Shown here piece after piece: positions 5,254 through 7,731 of a stretch of DNA of 7,731 nt (its first letter is position 1; each line of letters begins with the position of its first letter). Source of the stretch: Burkholderiales bacterium (GTDB lineage Bacteria; Pseudomonadota; Gammaproteobacteria; Burkholderiales; SG8-41); the NCBI GenBank assembly GCA_019746155.1, contig JAIESJ010000183.1:1-7731 (forward strand). Direction: 5' to 3'. Position numbers and translations under genes: made by a program. The notes below the pieces were generated by a model that made no database searches, had not been told where the DNA came from, and was given only the letters and a program-made list of their open reading frames with translations.

Positions 5254-6228
5254 GTGTCGCAGCGGGGATTGTTGCCCTTTCGTTTCTTTTCCGAGTGGTT
5301 CGAGCCGCGTTTGGCTCAAGCGGCGCTGGAATTTAATTTGCCGCCGGTAAGGCTGGCCGTCATTTCCGAAGGTTTGCTGACGTGGCCGCTCTACGTGGCC
5401 CGGACAAAGCGCCTGTTCGAGCAGGAGGGCCTCAACGTCGAGGTGACGCTGACCGGGTCGTCCGTAACGCAGCTCGAGCAGCTGATCAAGGGCGATTTCG
5501 ATATCGGTTTTCAGCAATCCGACCATGTCGTGCGCGGGGTCGAGCACGGCTCCGATCTCTTTATTTTCATGGCTCAGGGGCATGCGCCCGACCTGTCGCT
5601 GGTGGCGGCGCCGGGCATCCGTTCGTTGACCGATCTCCAAGGCAAGCGGATCGCGGTGGACGGCGCGCGTACCGGTTATGCGCTGCTGTTGCGAAAGCTG
5701 CTGGCCGACAACGGCTTGAAGGACGGCGATTTCACTTTCAGGGAAGTCGGCGGGTCCCGGGAGCGGTTCGAGGCGGTGCGGAGCGGTGCGGCCGACGCCA
5801 GCCTGCTCAACCCGCCGTTCGATCGCAACCTGTTTGCCGCGGGATTCGGCAGTCTCGGTACCATCAACGACTATTTTCCGGCTTATCCCGGCTCGATCGC
5901 CGCAACCCGCCGGTCGTGGGCGCGGCGCAACGAAGAACAGCTGATCGCGTTCATCCGTGCTTTCAACGCCGGCTACGCCTGGCTGCAGGATCCGGCCCAC
6001 AAAGCGGAAGCGATCGCAATGCTGCCGGCGCGGCTCGATATCGGGGCTGAGGCGGCGGCAAAGGCATTCGGGCGCTTCGCCACGCGGCCGCGTCCGGAAA
6101 TCACTCCCGAAGGGCTGCAGCAGGTCATCGATATGGTGTGGGATGCGGAAGGCTTCAAGTCCCCCAAGGGCGCGCCCGGGAAGTACCTGGATTTGTCGTA
6201 TCTGCGGCGGGCGACACAAGCGCAGTAA
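5254..6228 (+). CDS. NMT1/SsuA-like solute-binding protein without visible signal peptide
   Basis: A protein of the NMT1/THI5-like, SsuA/TauA-type periplasmic-binding fold, normally the substrate-capturing part of an ABC importer for sulfonates, pyrimidine precursors or aromatics. The first lobe starts at PVRLAVISEG and contains YVARTKRLFEQEGLNVEV, the typical 'passive entry, active ligand' face of this family. DFDIGFQQSDHVVRG, LQGKRIAVDG, and GAADASLLNPPFDR follow in normal order, and the length (324 residues from the GTG at 5254) is typical. This GTG has GGAG 6 bases upstream; an in-frame TTG at 5242 would add four residues. From either start there is no hydrophobic signal sequence, whereas a hydrophobic leader-like frame starts at 5223 in another phase, so a frameshift or sequence error near 5265-5330 is possible. 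It heads an operon with a hydrolase 51 bases downstream. No permease or ATPase gene is present in the window. Ligand unknown. Confidence 0.85.
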   Translation: MSQRGLLPFRFFSEWFEPRLAQAALEFNLPPVRLAVISEGLLTWPLYVARTKRLFEQEGLNVEVTLTGSSVTQLEQLIKGDFDIGFQQSDHVVRGVEHGSDLFIFMAQGHAPDLSLVAAPGIRSLTDLQGKRIAVDGARTGYALLLRKLLADNGLKDGDFTFREVGGSRERFEAVRSGAADASLLNPPFDRNLFAAGFGSLGTINDYFPAYPGSIAATRRSWARRNEEQLIAFIRAFNAGYAWLQDPAHKAEAIAMLPARLDIGAEAAAKAFGRFATRPRPEITPEGLQQVIDMVWDAEGFKSPKGAPGKYLDLSYLRRATQAQ

Positions 6229-6265
6229 TGCAATAGGAGCGGGAACACGGATCAGCCCGGCATGC

Positions 6266-6271
6266 AAGGAG
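6266..6271 (+). promoter_or_regulatory. Ribosome-binding site of the hydrolase
   Basis: AAGGAG lies 8 bases before the ATG at 6280. An in-frame ATG at 6262 lies before this site and has no good one of its own, so translation probably starts at 6280. Confidence 0.65.
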
Positions 6272-6279
6272 ACCACCGA

Positions 6280-7377
6280 ATGGACAATACCAGTCAACCA
6301 GCACGCGCGCCGGATGCCCTGGTGCAGTCGGCGATCCAGCACTGGGCGCCGCGCTTCGTCGCCAACGGCATCGCGCTCACCGATTTTCAGGAAGTGACCG
6401 GCGGCATCACGCGCTGGCAGGAGTGGTGCGCCGCATGGTGCAGGCGCGCCGCGCTGCACGAGGAACTGGGGCGCAAGGCGCTTGCCGACGGTTTCAGGCT
6501 CTCGGCCGGCGAGCATCTGACGCGCGCCGCGGTATGCTATCACTTCGCGAAGTTCGTGTTTGTCATCGACTACGAGCAGATGCGCGCCGCGCATATGAAG
6601 GCGGTCGAGTGCCGCACGCTGGCGCTGCCGCTGCTACGCCTAGCCGGCGAGCGGGTCGAGATTCCGCACGAAGGCACGAAGTTCGCCGGGATCCTGCGCA
6701 AGCCCGACGGCGCGGCCAAGCCGCCCATCGTGGTGATGTGCATGGGACTCGATTCGGCCAAAGAGGAAATGGACGCCTACGAGAACGTGTTTCTGGCGCG
6801 CGGCATGGCCACGCTTTCGTTCGACGGCCCGGGGCAGGGCGAAGCGGAGTACGTGTTGCCGATCCGCGGCGATTACGAAGCGCCGGTCAAGTCGGTGATC
6901 GACTGGGTTGAGACGCGCACCGACATTGACGCCGGACGCATCGGATTGTGGGGCGTATCGCTCGGCGGATATTACGCGCCGCGCGCGGCGGCGTTCGAAA
7001 AACGCATCAAGGCCTGCATCGCGCTGTCCGGCCCCTACGATTTTGCCGACGCCTGGGAGGGCTTGCCGGAACTCACCCGCGAAACCTTCCGCGTGCGGTC
7101 GAAATGCAAAACCCCGGACGAAGCGCGCCGGCACGCCGCCACGCTGAGCCTCAAGGGCGTCGCGGAAAAGATCACCTGTCCGTTGTTTGTGGTTGCCGGG
7201 AAGCAGGACCGCATCGTGCCGTGGCAGGATGCCGAGCGCCTGGCGCGCGAAGCCGGCGGACCAGTGGAATTCCTGCTGATCGAGGACGGCAACCACGTCG
7301 CCAACAACCGTGCTTACAAGTACCGCACCCAGTCTGCCGACTGGATGGCGCAGCAGCTGGGGCTGCCCAGGCGCTGA
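6280..7377 (+). CDS. Alpha/beta hydrolase, 2,6-dihydropseudooxynicotine hydrolase-like
   Basis: A cytosolic alpha/beta-fold hydrolase of 365 residues with a helical N-terminal domain (about 1-120) and the catalytic domain after it. This layout and the stretch MGLDSAKEEM (155-164), GMATLSFDGPGQGE (175-188) and the nucleophile elbow GVSLGG match the 2,6-dihydropseudooxynicotine hydrolase group, related to FrsA/Ayg1-type enzymes, several of which cleave C-C bonds next to ketones. The triad is S227, D310 (GKQDRIVP) and H339 (DGNHVANN). The acidic D158/E162 region aligns with the segment holding an extra functional glutamate in the nicotine-pathway enzyme. All catalytic residues are present. The gene follows the solute-binding protein gene by 51 bases and precedes a second binding-protein gene by 78 bases, suggesting breakdown of an imported compound. 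The actual substrate cannot be told; a plain esterase role is possible. Confidence 0.88.
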   Translation: MDNTSQPARAPDALVQSAIQHWAPRFVANGIALTDFQEVTGGITRWQEWCAAWCRRAALHEELGRKALADGFRLSAGEHLTRAAVCYHFAKFVFVIDYEQMRAAHMKAVECRTLALPLLRLAGERVEIPHEGTKFAGILRKPDGAAKPPIVVMCMGLDSAKEEMDAYENVFLARGMATLSFDGPGQGEAEYVLPIRGDYEAPVKSVIDWVETRTDIDAGRIGLWGVSLGGYYAPRAAAFEKRIKACIALSGPYDFADAWEGLPELTRETFRVRSKCKTPDEARRHAATLSLKGVAEKITCPLFVVAGKQDRIVPWQDAERLAREAGGPVEFLLIEDGNHVANNRAYKYRTQSADWMAQQLGLPRR

Positions 7378-7443
7378 TACCGGCATCAAGAATCCGGCAG
7401 TGGATTTGCGGCAGCGATTTTCACAACGCCAACAACTGAAATA

Positions 7444-7450
7444 AAGGAGG
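7444..7450 (+). promoter_or_regulatory. Strong ribosome-binding site of the Bug-type gene
   Basis: AAGGAGG ends 5 bases before the ATG at 7456, a near-perfect Shine-Dalgarno match that fixes the start. Confidence 0.75.
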
Positions 7451-7455
7451 CAAGC

Positions 7456-7731
7456 ATGAGTCAAATGAAGCGCATGCTTATCGCGGCCTGTGCCGCGATG
7501 GTGGGCTGCACGTTGCCGCTCGCCGCGAACGCGCAGCAGCAGAAATACCCGAGCAAGCCGATCCGCGTGATCGTGCCGTTCTCGGCCGGCAGCCAGACCG
7601 ACATTCTGGCGCGCATGATCGGCCAGAAGATGTTCGAGCATTGGGGGCAGCAGGTCGTCGTCGACAACCGGCCGGGCGCCGGTGGCAGGCTGGCTTCCGA
7701 AATGGTGTTGAACGCCAACGCCGACGGCTAC
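7456..7731 (+). CDS. Bug/TctC-family tripartite tricarboxylate transporter solute-binding protein (5' part)
   Basis: The first 92 codons of a gene cut by the window end; the family is normally about 320-330 residues. The product is a periplasmic binding protein of the TctC/Bug family, which delivers carboxylates and other small ligands to TctAB-type transporters or acts as an orphan sensor. The signal peptide is clear: MKRM, a hydrophobic core, and likely cleavage after ANA (residues 24-26). C18 in AAMVGC is close to, but not a canonical, lipobox. The mature part shows YPSKPIRVIVPFSAGSQTD, the family's ligand-loop region, where GG(S/A)xD is more usual and here reads AGSQTD, then ILARMIGQKM and VVVDNRPGAGG. 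It follows the hydrolase by 78 bases, probably in the same operon. Confidence 0.92.
   Translation, partial: MSQMKRMLIAACAAMVGCTLPLAANAQQQKYPSKPIRVIVPFSAGSQTDILARMIGQKMFEHWGQQVVVDNRPGAGGRLASEMVLNANADGY

Noticed and set aside
5122..6594. 490-codon minus-strand frame opposite the solute-binding protein gene
   Set aside because: It is an antisense shadow; the plus-strand frame has clear family motifs.
6640..7641. 333-codon minus-strand frame opposite the hydrolase and Bug-type gene
   Set aside because: It is an antisense shadow covering two well-supported plus-strand genes and the ribosome-binding site between them.

Overview
The window looks like a piece of a GC-rich betaproteobacterial chromosome, probably Burkholderiales. 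The inference rests on strong G/C third-position preference, a terminal gene for a Bug/TctC-type periplasmic binding protein (a family greatly expanded in that order), and FCD-type GntR regulation of a small transport/catabolic cluster. No rRNA, tRNA, CRISPR, phage or transposase gene was seen.

Left part (1-2790, all + strand): a fold-type II PLP enzyme of the threonine/serine dehydratase-serine racemase group; a short UPF0158-like gene whose C-terminal half appears to continue in another frame; and a clear Ahr/YjgB-type zinc-dependent, probably NADPH-linked aldehyde reductase/alcohol dehydrogenase.

Middle (2791-3590): about 800 bases with no convincing gene between the convergent ahr-like and marC-like genes. 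It starts with a 142-base palindromic element bounded by imperfect terminal inverted repeats, a likely interspersed intergenic repeat. It continues with AT-rich stretches, one perfect DnaA-box sequence, and a hairpin plus T-run that looks like a terminator.

Right part: on the minus strand, a GntR/FadR-type (FCD) regulator and a MarC-family membrane protein overlap by one base (TGATG) and form a translationally coupled pair. Divergent from them on the plus strand lie an NMT1/SsuA-like solute-binding protein, an alpha/beta hydrolase of the 2,6-dihydropseudooxynicotine hydrolase type, and the start of a Bug/TctC solute-binding protein cut by the window end. The divergent intergenic region (4898-5253) carries promoter-like sequences in both directions and five copies or near-copies of the half-site ACCAAT/ATTGGT. 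One perfect inverted pair overlaps the regulator's putative -35, and one copy overlaps the forward promoter.

A reasonable reading is that the FCD regulator senses a small carboxylate or aromatic-derived compound. It would repress itself with marC, and control uptake and hydrolytic breakdown of an unknown substrate through the binding proteins and hydrolase. The substrate cannot be read from the sequence. The most unusual points are the missing signal peptide of the NMT1-like protein (a hydrophobic leader lies in another frame just upstream), the absence of permease or ATPase genes beside it, the half-site array, and the intergenic repeat.
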